A stretch of 13,384 bases of DNA from Fibrobacteria bacterium GUT77. Its GTDB lineage: Bacteria; Fibrobacterota; Chitinivibrionia; Chitinivibrionales; Chitinispirillaceae. How positions within the stretch are numbered: position 1 is the stretch's first letter; each line of letters starts with the position of its first letter. Position numbers and translations under genes: made by a program. Of this stretch, positions 5,814 through 12,845 are shown piece by piece. The notes under the pieces are model-generated. The model ran no database searches, was not told the DNA's origin, and saw only the letters and a program-made list of their open reading frames with translations. The DNA lies in assembly GCA_001462255.1 (NCBI GenBank), contig LIUJ01000199.1, forward strand, positions 1-13,384. The letters are read 5' to 3'.

Positions 5814-6970
5814 AGCAAAGTTAATTCTCCTAATCTCGGTATAGAAAACGGTTTCATGACAAAGGTGACGGTTTCCCCCATTATATTACCGTAGGTTAAG
5901 TATGCGGCGTAATCGGAACTACGAATTATATCTTGTATATCCCACACACCCAATTCTAAGCCATACAAATAATTATCTAATTTCCCGTCGTCCCACATCT
6001 TTCTCTTTTCCTCAAATAGCGCGTTTAAATCTTCCGTTATTCGGACTCGACCGTTGCTATTCTCATATCCGGCACGCCAGATGATTCTCAACGTTACGTC
6101 GATATCTTGATATTCGGCACCTTGCACCGTCACTTTATGCCCTATCGGCGCCCATCCGTAGCCGAGGCTTTGCGTGTGCAGTTCCTTCCAATCCGTGGAC
6201 CCGTCTATAGGGTCTATAATATGCTGTACCTCCTTTATCGTGTCCGCCGAGGGGATAGTAAGTTCGGGCGTTAAGAAAACGATTCCTACCGTTCCGCCTC
6301 CATCCCTAACCGGTTGCACTTTAACGGCACCTATAAACCGGGTCAAGGATACTAATTTATTACGATAGTCAGCAAGATTACCTCCAAAATATTCTTGTAC
6401 AAATGTAGCTTTATATCGCCGTATAATACTCTCGTCTGGCTCCTCTTCCGTACCGAACGCCACCGGACCGCTACCTACGATTTGCGCCGACGTAAGCCCC
6501 GCGATATGTCCGATGGGGACAAGCGTCATCGAGCTGATAGAATTTCCTACTATTCCTACTTGTTCGCACGTTACTTCATACTGATTGCCACCCAAATCCC
6601 GGCTTACATAAAACGTCAAGCGCCCTATGGTGAACCTTGCGTCGGTCGGAAGCGCCGTATTCGTTTGGGCCTTCCAAACAGCGGCAGTAGCAGGATACGG
6701 GAACACCGACCGTTCCGCCGCCCGTCGAAGAATGAAAGGCCGCGTCGCACTGTCAATAAAACTTTGCTCTATTACCTCCACAAGCGAAATATACGCCTGC
6801 GCCAATTCAACGGCGATAGGCGCTATGGCCGTACGGATAAGCGATCCCTCGCGGGTATCTATCATCGCTTTGCCACCGGCCTCAGCGTTGATAACTGCGA
6901 TCATCCTGTCGATGATTTTGTCTTTATTCGCGGTAACGAACGTTGTTATAAAATCTTCCGTTATCCTCAT
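5810..6970 (-). CDS. xkdT: Baseplate J-like protein (gp47/XkdT family)
   Basis: 386 residues; a baseplate wedge subunit that triggers sheath contraction in contractile tails. Family features: an N-terminal region with DTREGSLIRTAIAPIAVELA (about 38-57), a long central part with EEPDESIIRRY and YFGGNLADYRN (about 197-222), VQPVRDGGGTVGIVF, and a C-terminal region ending in a short beta hairpin. Length is normal for the family and the frame is intact. It overlaps both neighbours by 4 nt. It is good evidence for a contractile (myovirus-type) tail although the sheath gene is absent. Confidence 0.93.
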   Translation of the reverse strand: MRITEDFITTFVTANKDKIIDRMIAVINAEAGGKAMIDTREGSLIRTAIAPIAVELAQAYISLVEVIEQSFIDSATRPFILRRAAERSVFPYPATAAVWKAQTNTALPTDARFTIGRLTFYVSRDLGGNQYEVTCEQVGIVGNSISSMTLVPIGHIAGLTSAQIVGSGPVAFGTEEEPDESIIRRYKATFVQEYFGGNLADYRNKLVSLTRFIGAVKVQPVRDGGGTVGIVFLTPELTIPSADTIKEVQHIIDPIDGSTDWKELHTQSLGYGWAPIGHKVTVQGAEYQDIDVTLRIIWRAGYENSNGRVRITEDLNALFEEKRKMWDDGKLDNYLYGLELGVWDIQDIIRSSDYAAYLTYGNIMGETVTFVMKPFSIPRLGELTLL

Positions 6971-7368
6971 AGCGACAGCTCTCTTTCTACGGATATCGTG
7001 CCGAAAACGGTTTTTGCCGAAAACGATACTTCTATGTTTGCGCCATTAATCTTAAAATCAAAGCCGTCAACGCTACGTATCCGTCTATCTTGTAACAGCG
7101 CCTCGGTAATTCTACGCTTTATCTCCGAAGTTACGTAAGATGTCGCCCCACCCATCAAGTCAATAAGTTCGACGCCATAATTCCACGAATAAATCTCGTG
7201 CTTAAAGCGCTCGGTATTAACGATTAGATAAATAGCCTGTAACATCGCTTCGGCGCCGTCCACGAAGCCGCCTATGGTGTTATTGCCTACGTTCAGCGCA
7301 AAAGTACGCGTCGGCGTTTCCGCAAGCGTCATTGTTTGGTTCAAAGTAGTATTGACCGCGGGTATCAT
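6967..7368 (-). CDS. xkdS: XkdS-like baseplate protein (DUF2634, gp25-like)
   Basis: 133 residues; predicted baseplate wedge component of the gp25/lysozyme-like group. The signature RFKHEIYSWNYGVELIDLMG (about 54-73) and DRRIRSVDGFDFKI are characteristic of DUF2634. The gene starts within the stop of the XkdR-like gene (TAATG) and ends overlapping the baseplate J start by 4 nt. Order and length match PBSX xkdS. Confidence 0.9.
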   Translation of the reverse strand: MIPAVNTTLNQTMTLAETPTRTFALNVGNNTIGGFVDGAEAMLQAIYLIVNTERFKHEIYSWNYGVELIDLMGGATSYVTSEIKRRITEALLQDRRIRSVDGFDFKINGANIEVSFSAKTVFGTISVERELSL

Positions 7369-7820
7369 TATGCTATCCCCCCTATCCTATCCCAAACCAC
7401 AAACTTTTGACCGCCTTGCACGCGCAATAAGAGCACCTTTTCCCCTTCTTTGAGCGCGTTATGCACGGTAAAGTCCAAATGATCCGCGTTATGCTCGTGT
7501 AAATGCTCGTTGGCGTTCTCGGACGTTACCGAAGTGGGCGACGTAGCGCCGTAACCCGGCACGGCGATTGCCGGAAGGTTTATAGCATGATTATGGGCAT
7601 CGACGTTTTCCGTTTCATAACCCGTATATGATATTTGCGTCGTAAAGTCCGTAACGTTACGCGTCAAAACGAGCTCGTCCGCTTCGAGAACGAAACGATT
7701 CTCAAGCTGTATTTCCAACGGCGACGCCTTAGTCACCGTCCCGAATAAGACGTTTACCATATTTTGCTGATTCAGCACGCCGAGCGTAACCTGCTTCATG
7801 CTTTCTATTAGATTAGGCAT
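7368..7820 (-). CDS. xkdR: XkdR-like protein (DUF2577), baseplate spike region
   Basis: 150 residues. Features of DUF2577: an N-terminal helix, FGTVTKASPLEIQLENRFVL (an OB-fold-like start), a His-rich middle (HNHAINL, HLHEHNADH) and the end LKEGEKVLLLRVQGGQKFVV. The His-rich segments could bind metal, as in phage spike tips, but this is inference. It starts inside the end of xkdQ (8-nt overlap) and its stop TAA overlaps the next ATG. Confidence 0.85.
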   Translation of the reverse strand: MPNLIESMKQVTLGVLNQQNMVNVLFGTVTKASPLEIQLENRFVLEADELVLTRNVTDFTTQISYTGYETENVDAHNHAINLPAIAVPGYGATSPTSVTSENANEHLHEHNADHLDFTVHNALKEGEKVLLLRVQGGQKFVVWDRIGGIA

Positions 7821-8769
7821 TTACCGCCCCTCCTCTCAGCGTCAAATCCATTGTATGGTAACTTTCGTTAAAGGTATGGGTACACTTTTCGACGAGCATA
7901 TAATTCTTCAACTCTATCCCACCTGTTTTAAGTTGTACGGCTACAAGGCTACCCGCCCTCACCCTCGCGTCGCCTATGGCTTTTGATATTTTAAGCGTCT
8001 GCGTTTTCACGTTGTAAAGGTTTAACAACGCGTCCGCTTTATTCTGCCCGTTCTCCCCCTCTTTGAGCGTGTCGAAATATCGGAGCACGCCCCACGTATT
8101 TATATTGTTGCCGTCTTTGGTCATATAAATGTCGCGCGAACCGCTTTTCTCGTTGTCAAAGACAAGTTTTATCTGATTGTAAACGTCTTTGTCTATGCTC
8201 GACGAGTACTCAAAATTCTCCGCGCTCTCCGCGTCAATCAATACGTCAAGTTTCATATTATCCAAAGATTTTAGCGTCAATTTACCGAAGTCATCGAATA
8301 AAACGTACATTTGTTTATTATTCGTCAATTCAAAATCCAACGCTTTGAGGATGACGTCGAAAAGCGAGCTGTTACTCTCTTTTATCCGCTTAATATTAAA
8401 CGACGTGCTTTCTATATCGCCTACGTTCAATTTAAAATCCGTCGCCAGTTTGCGTATTATGTCGCCGGCCGTCATATCTTTAAGATTGAAAACGTCTTTG
8501 TTTGTCAAATACCGCAACTGGTCGTAAGCCGTAACGCTTATATGTTGCTCTTTGCCACGCTTTTGCGAAAAGATGAAGCCGTAAAATATTTTGGCATCGC
8601 CAACGGTAAGCCGAACCGGATCACCCTCGGCGAATTCGACGCTGTCCTTTACAACGGTAAACGTCAATTTGCCCGGAACGCCTTTACGCTCCGTAGCCCA
8701 AGTTATGCCGCTCATTACGGTCGGTTCGTAGAGCTCGCCGTTACTTTGAATGATAAGTTGCGCGGTCAT
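7813..8769 (-). CDS. xkdQ: XkdQ-like tail protein (late control D / hub family)
   Basis: 318 residues; predicted baseplate hub, equivalent to gp27/P2 gpD, holding the tail spike. Features: GITWATERKGVPGKLTFTVV near the N-terminus, HISVTAYDQLRYLTNKDVF (typical of XkdQ), a central domain, and the C-terminal GDARVRAGSLVAVQL. The SD GGAGGTG stands 6 nt before the ATG inside the end of the tape-measure gene, and ATGA links the two. Confidence 0.9.
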   Translation of the reverse strand: MTAQLIIQSNGELYEPTVMSGITWATERKGVPGKLTFTVVKDSVEFAEGDPVRLTVGDAKIFYGFIFSQKRGKEQHISVTAYDQLRYLTNKDVFNLKDMTAGDIIRKLATDFKLNVGDIESTSFNIKRIKESNSSLFDVILKALDFELTNNKQMYVLFDDFGKLTLKSLDNMKLDVLIDAESAENFEYSSSIDKDVYNQIKLVFDNEKSGSRDIYMTKDGNNINTWGVLRYFDTLKEGENGQNKADALLNLYNVKTQTLKISKAIGDARVRAGSLVAVQLKTGGIELKNYMLVEKCTHTFNESYHTMDLTLRGGAVNA

Positions 8770-11330
8770 ACGTGCACCTCCGCGAAATACATCCCATCAT
8801 CTTCAGGCAACTGCAAAACTTGCCCCGGGTAGATGGTGTAACGGTTATCGCCTCTCATCCTTTCTTCCGGGTTGCTCTTCCACCTCTTTAAATTCCGGCT
8901 GTCTATTAAATCTTGATTCAGCGCATAGATATCGGCGTAACGTTGCCCGTCGCCGAGCTCCTGCTGTGCGATGCGCCAAAGGCTGTCGCCCGGCACTACG
9001 GTGTGTGTAGCGTTGCGCGGCGCGCCTTTAGTTTCGCGTTGCTCCTCTATCTCCGCGACCGGCGCGGCGTCCTCATTCCGAACTACGATTGTCTTTGTCC
9101 CATAGTATTTATATTGCTTCAGCGAAACGTCCACGTTTATGTCGACGCCGTTGGCGGCCTCCTCGCTTATCGAATAACTTTCAAGGGAAACCTCCATGTT
9201 TAAATCAAAGGTAGGAACGCCTCCCGGCGTGCTCCGCGTAAGGATAAACTGAAACGGTATAAACTTGCCATTCTTATCCGTTTGTGTCTTCAGCCGCTCA
9301 AACAGCGCGAGGAAGTCGTCGGGCGGTATAAACGCGCTATCGTAGACGGCAAAAGGGTATTGAACGCTGGGAATGAGCGCCGTAAACGAGATTTCGCTTA
9401 ATCCTTGCTTCTTCAAAATATTCACTTCGCCCTCGTTTATAAGGTCTATCCCCGAAGAAACGTTATTCGTTACCCCGCCCATGTCAAAATTGATTTCGGC
9501 GGTGGTAAACCGGTTTATCGTGTCGCGCTCGGCGACATCGCGTAAATACTTCAAATTCTCCTCGGAGAAGTCGGCGCTCTTCTTGGTGTTGCCGGATATG
9601 TCTTTGACATCACGCGATAAGGGACTACCGTCAAAAGACGTATTGACGAAGTTCGACGGCGTAGCCGCCGTAATAGCCTCTTGCCCGTTTTTAGCGCCGA
9701 ATAGATTCTTTCCCGCCGCGTTGGCCGCGTTCCATGTGTCGCCGTAATTCATTCTGTAGTCTATTTGCGGCGCGGCCCTGTCCATGGTTACGGCTTTGTC
9801 GTTTTTACCCCACTGCAAAACATCGTTCTGCATCTTGGTAAGGCTGTCACTTACCTTGGTGCCGAATACCGCATCTATGATTTTCGTAGCAACTTTAGCA
9901 AAATCCAAAAGCCGGGAAATTAACTGCCCAAGCATATTGGCAAACATTCCGCTGATTCCGTTGAAGCCGCCGTTAAAGATATTTTTGACAAATTCGATTA
10001 TGCTTATAATCGGGGGTACAAACAACGCCCAAAGTATTTGTATCGCCCCGTTTATCGCGCCGAGCACGGTGTTCACGATAAAAGCGGCAAGCACGGCAAA
10101 AGCGCCCATTATTATACCGGTCGCGCTTAAACTCGTTCCGGCAAAGTGATTTATCGCGGCAATCACGGCGTAAAAAATAGCGATTACCGCCACAATCCCC
10201 GCGATAATCCACGTTATCGGGCAGGCGAGCAAAGCCGCGTTTAGCCCCCACTGTGCCACCATCGCGCTAAACGACGCGCCGCTGAGCGCCATCTTGGCCG
10301 CGGCGAGAACAAGAGCGCCCGTCTTTTGTATAGCCATAACCGTAGTAGCGATGTACGAAGCCGCGTTAAACAACCCGAGCGCAACGGCAACACCTATTAT
10401 AATCGGTGAAAGCATACTCCAGTTATTGCCGATTAATTGCGCGACCTTAACGGCGAAGAGGGCAACCTGACCGAACCCATCGATAACGGACGCTATCGGC
10501 GGCACGAGGCTCATTATCGTCTGCTCTATCATAGGCATATTCTCTTTAATCGTGCTCATAATACTCATAATCGCCGGATATAGTTGCGCCCCTACATTCT
10601 CCCGTATATCCCCGATAGCGTTAGCCATTGAAACGCGCATTCCCTCCGGCGTCTGCGCCATCTGCTCGGCAAGCCCCGCCCACGACTGGCTTATAACTTC
10701 GTCGATTACAACGGCCTTCTGCATATCCGTGCCGTTTTTTATAATCTCCTTTTGCGCGTCCGACAGCGCAAAGCCCTTTTTAGCAAGCCCGTCGAAACTA
10801 CCGTCGAGCGCCTTGCCGAGTTGCGTGGCGTACTGTACCATCTGTTGCGGGTTGACCTCTCCCCCGCCCGACATACCCGCCGCGTAATTCGATAACGTGC
10901 CCATCATAGATTCCAACGCCTTGGTATCTTTAATGTACGTGGCGAGCTCGCCGGCCCCGCCGATCATCGCCTCGTCGCCGTACATGGATGCGGATTGAAT
11001 AGCCGCCGCTTTCGCCTTCAGCGCGTTAAAGTCGCTTAGGGACGCGCCTTGATTCCGTAAAACGTTGACAAGCTGTTGCTCCGCCCTTATCTGTTGATTC
11101 GTTAAATCGAGGCTTTCGCGGATCCACCCAACGCCGGCCTTTACCCCCATAAAGGCCGCAACGCCACCGAGTAAACTCTTAAAATTGCCGAATAGCCCAT
11201 TACCCTTTTGGATATTCGCGTTCAAATTATCCTGCTCGGAGGACGACGCGCGTATAGCGTCTGATACGCTTTGATAACTCGCGTTTAATTGCCGTGTAGC
11301 CTCGGCGGCGGCGTCTATTTGACTCTGCAT
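8766..11330 (-). CDS. xkdO: Tape measure protein fused to XkdP/LysM domain
   Basis: 854 residues. Residues 1-300 are helical and Gln/Ala-rich, about 305-455 contain long hydrophobic stretches, and 580-630 end in the usual tape-measure C-terminal motif INRFTTAEINFDMGGVTNN. The tape measure sets tail length and crosses the target membrane. At about residue 631 (near 9440) the sequence changes to an XkdP-type protein (INEGEVNILKKQGL, then ISFTALIPSVQYPF), with a LysM domain at 775-845 (HTVVPGDSLWRIAQQELGDG). In PBSX these are two genes. The natural N-terminus lies upstream, cut off by a TAA directly before this ATG, so this frame lacks the first 48 codons. If translation restarts at TAA-ATG the protein could still be made. 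Confidence 0.85.
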   Translation of the reverse strand: MQSQIDAAAEATRQLNASYQSVSDAIRASSSEQDNLNANIQKGNGLFGNFKSLLGGVAAFMGVKAGVGWIRESLDLTNQQIRAEQQLVNVLRNQGASLSDFNALKAKAAAIQSASMYGDEAMIGGAGELATYIKDTKALESMMGTLSNYAAGMSGGGEVNPQQMVQYATQLGKALDGSFDGLAKKGFALSDAQKEIIKNGTDMQKAVVIDEVISQSWAGLAEQMAQTPEGMRVSMANAIGDIRENVGAQLYPAIMSIMSTIKENMPMIEQTIMSLVPPIASVIDGFGQVALFAVKVAQLIGNNWSMLSPIIIGVAVALGLFNAASYIATTVMAIQKTGALVLAAAKMALSGASFSAMVAQWGLNAALLACPITWIIAGIVAVIAIFYAVIAAINHFAGTSLSATGIIMGAFAVLAAFIVNTVLGAINGAIQILWALFVPPIISIIEFVKNIFNGGFNGISGMFANMLGQLISRLLDFAKVATKIIDAVFGTKVSDSLTKMQNDVLQWGKNDKAVTMDRAAPQIDYRMNYGDTWNAANAAGKNLFGAKNGQEAITAATPSNFVNTSFDGSPLSRDVKDISGNTKKSADFSEENLKYLRDVAERDTINRFTTAEINFDMGGVTNNVSSGIDLINEGEVNILKKQGLSEISFTALIPSVQYPFAVYDSAFIPPDDFLALFERLKTQTDKNGKFIPFQFILTRSTPGGVPTFDLNMEVSLESYSISEEAANGVDINVDVSLKQYKYYGTKTIVVRNEDAAPVAEIEEQRETKGAPRNATHTVVPGDSLWRIAQQELGDGQRYADIYALNQDLIDSRNLKRWKSNPEERMRGDNRYTIYPGQVLQLPEDDGMYFAEVHV

Positions 11331-11474
11331 TTAAACGAAAGGCGCGGAACTGATATTAGCGGCGTTTTCCGCGCTGTTTAGGTTGGAAACCATATTGTTT
11401 ATAGCGTTGTTGATAGACGCTATGGGCGCGGTCATCTTGTCGATTAACTGAACGGATGTTGAGACGTTGCCCAT
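11331..11474 (-). CDS. Tape measure N-terminal piece, cut by an in-frame TAA
   Basis: 47 residues beginning MGNVSTSVQLIDKMTAPIAS, the usual start of XkdO-type tape measures, and ending APFV. The TAA at 11331-11333 is in the same frame as the ATG of the 854-residue frame that follows at once. A GAGGAG SD stands before the ATG at 11474, whereas none stands before the ATG at 11330, so 11474 is the original start. Either one nonsense mutation split the gene, or stop-restart coupling makes two polypeptides. Confidence 0.85.
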   Translation of the reverse strand: MGNVSTSVQLIDKMTAPIASINNAINNMVSNLNSAENAANISSAPFV

Positions 11475-11492
11475 ATTACCGCGCTCCTCGCT

Positions 11493-11693
11493 TTACCGCT
11501 TTCGTCTGCTGTTTGCTTTTAACCGCTCCGCCTCTTTTGCATCGTATTTTATTTTCAACCTCAACGACGCGAAATAAAAGGCTTTGACCGGCTGTTCGCT
11601 TTCCATCCATTCATTTATTTGGGACGGCGACCAGTGCAGCTTATGAATTGCGTAGTGCAAAAAATTAGCCTCCGCGTCGCCGCCCTCAATCAG
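11493..11693 (-). CDS. -1 frameshift extension of the XkdN-like chaperone
   Basis: Entered by a -1 shift at AAAAAAC. It adds 66 residues, starting LIEGGDAEANFLHYAIHKLH, including HKLHWSPSQINEW, and ending KANSRRKR. It has no good start codon or SD of its own near its beginning. The combined product would be 143 + 66 = 209 residues, like the long G-T or XkdN-type tail assembly chaperone that binds the tape measure while the tube assembles. The next gene (tape measure start) begins 18 nt further on. Confidence 0.85.
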   Translation of the reverse strand: MIEGGDAEANFLHYAIHKLHWSPSQINEWMESEQPVKAFYFASLRLKIKYDAKEAERLKANSRRKR

Positions 11694-12121
11694 TTTTTTG
11701 CGATATCTTCACTTTCGGCGAAGGATACGTCCATACCGTTAAACTTTTGGACAAACAGCACAAAGGCCATATACTCCGCCGAACTGTCAACCATTTCCCT
11801 AAGTAGATCCTCCGGCATTTTCACGCCGTAAGAGTCTTGCAATTCCGCGTTCTGTAAATCGGGGGAAACCACCGACGCGGCAAGCATTTTCGCGATATAC
11901 TTGTTGTTGTTCAATTCCGACGTAGTCAGATGCGGCTTGCCGGGAACCGGCACCTTAACGGTGCACGCTTCCCTTATGGCTTCATCCTCCCGCGTCGTTA
12001 TCGGCTTAATCTCCCACTCCAAAGGCCGCCCTTTTTTATCCGTAAAATTCTTAGTCACGGCGTACTTCGTGTTGGTTTTTGCCGCCTTATTCTGCTTAAA
12101 AAACATTGATAATTCGGTCAT
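11690..12121 (-). CDS. xkdN: XkdN-like tail assembly chaperone, short form
   Basis: 143 residues; a cytoplasmic chaperone in tail assembly. It starts MTELSMFFKQNKAAKTNTKY and contains ITTREDEAIREACTVKV, the length, composition and position of XkdN between the tube gene and the tape measure. It ends KN-stop at the slippery site, so it is the short form of a short/long pair. AAAGGA stands about 10 nt before the ATG. 17 nt separate it from the XkdM-like pseudogene. Confidence 0.87.
   Translation of the reverse strand: MTELSMFFKQNKAAKTNTKYAVTKNFTDKKGRPLEWEIKPITTREDEAIREACTVKVPVPGKPHLTTSELNNNKYIAKMLAASVVSPDLQNAELQDSYGVKMPEDLLREMVDSSAEYMAFVLFVQKFNGMDVSFAESEDIAKN
11693..11699 (-). promoter_or_regulatory. 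Programmed -1 ribosomal frameshift site AAAAAAC
   Basis: The heptamer lies in the X-XXY-YYZ phase of the upstream frame (GCA AAA AAC TGA), followed at once by the zero-frame stop TGA at 11690-11692. Slippage by one base continues into a 66-codon frame that resembles the second part of tail assembly chaperones. No clear downstream hairpin stands out. Confidence 0.87.
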
Positions 12122-12138
12122 TTAAATATCCTTTCCTT

Positions 12139-12557
12139 TTAGGTGCCCGGAAGTTCGGTAAACTCTTCCGGCATGAGCCACGATTCCGCCGTGCCGCTTA
12201 TCTCCTCGTCCAAAAGATCCTCCCCCGCCGCGAACTTGGTGAGCACCACCGAGTCCATGAGGCAGTCTTTCAGTATAATCGTCTGCCGACCAACCGCGCT
12301 TGTCGGATCCTCATTCGTCACTTGAATCTCGAAATATTGCATAGCCCCCGTCTCTTGATACTTCTTCATCAAGTTTCTCAGCGCGGATTGATTAAAATGC
12401 GCTGTGCCGCTCCAAGCCTAACCACCGCCGCTAACACGCCACAATCACGCTTTTCCGCCTTTCTTTCAATATCAATACCCCCTAAATCGTAGTGCTATTT
12501 GACGGCGTACACATTGCGAAAACCCACAAAAACATCATGGAAAGGCGCTCTATTATG
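12139..12557 (-). pseudogene. xkdM: XkdM-like tail tube protein, disrupted and truncated
   Basis: The C-terminal 92 codons are open (12142-12417), begin AWSGTAHFNQSALRNLMKKY and include EIQVTNEDPTSAVGRQT and LLDEEISGT, typical of the XkdM/DUF2001 tail tube. A TAG stands directly before AWSG. Upstream, in another frame, the minus strand reads YDLGGIDIERKAEKRD, then further up VFVGFRNVYAVK before a TAG at 12495-12497. Together these look like the tube N-terminal half with one frameshift and one nonsense codon, and no start codon is left. A TTG/ATG start at 12372/12369 could give 76-77 residues, but that would lack half the fold. The upstream half is the less certain part. Confidence 0.72.
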
Positions 12558-12771
12558 TGCGGACGCCGTTTTCGTGACCGCCGACCACACTTTCCGCACT
12601 GCGGACACCATTTTCGTGACCGCCGACCGCATTTTCCGCAACGCGGACGCATCCCCCGCCGTCTAAAATCATGCGGTTCGGCAAGTCAAAACCCTCGCTT
12701 TTGGCCGGCGATAGGCTTTCCGCATAACCGGAAACGCCGTCGCCGGCCAAGAAATAAGACATTTTTGCCAA
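12553..12771 (-). other. Repeat-bearing frame, probably not a gene
   Basis: A 72-codon minus-strand frame starting MAKMSYFLAGDGVSGYAESL and ending in two copies of the peptide GGHENGVR encoded by the 42-bp repeats. No domain, signal or SD is recognisable. I read this as a dispersed repeat region between the phage block and the host gene and do not call it a CDS. Confidence 0.3.
12558..12641. repeat. 42-bp tandem repeat at the right edge of the phage block
   Basis: Two units, 12558-12599 and 12600-12641, each beginning TGCGGAC and containing TTTTCGTGACCGCCGACC, about 37 of 42 bases alike; a third unit starts at about 12642 and fades. The repeats abut the point where tube-gene similarity ends, so they may mark the breakpoint of the element. 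Confidence 0.8.
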
Positions 12772-12773
12772 AC

Positions 12774-12791
12774 GGACGCCTCACGGCGTCC
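12774..12791. other. Perfect 7-bp hairpin upstream of the DUF6261 gene
   Basis: GGACGCC-TCAC-GGCGTCC forms a GC-rich stem with a 4-nt loop. No T-run follows on either strand, so it is not a clear intrinsic terminator. It sits about 55 bp before the plus-strand start codon and could be a leader structure or part of the nearby repeat. Confidence 0.4.
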
Positions 12792-12845
12792 CCAAATATC
12801 ATACCAATCACAATTTCTTAACGAATTTAGGGAGATAATTAGTAT

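Larger units (their letters stand above)
2132..12557 (-). mobile_element. Defective PBSX-like prophage: tail and lysis module only
   Basis: A single minus-strand block in the gene order of a PBSX-type contractile phage tail: XkdM, XkdN (frameshift), tape measure, XkdP domain, XkdQ, XkdR, XkdS, XkdT, XkdU, fibre, then holin, spanins and endolysin. Most neighbours overlap by 4 to 8 nt or lie within 20 nt, consistent with one late operon transcribed right to left. No capsid, portal, terminase, sheath, integrase, regulator or replication gene is present. The left edge is a tRNA-Pro half. The right edge is inferred from where XkdM homology fades next to 42-bp repeats and a host-type gene on the opposite strand. 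Two tail genes are damaged. The right boundary is approximate. Confidence 0.8.

Noticed and set aside
11331..11333. Stop-codon reassignment in the phage (TAA or TAG read as an amino acid)
   Set aside because: TAA and TAG also end intact genes at normal lengths (XkdR-like gene with TAA, endolysin with TAG), and the two damaged genes carry different stop codons. Local mutation fits better than recoding.
2132..12557. Type VI secretion or an eCIS-type injection system
   Set aside because: There is no ClpV- or AAA-type ATPase, VgrG/PAAR pair or membrane complex, while XkdQ-U homologues, a holin and an endolysin point to a phage tail with lysis genes.
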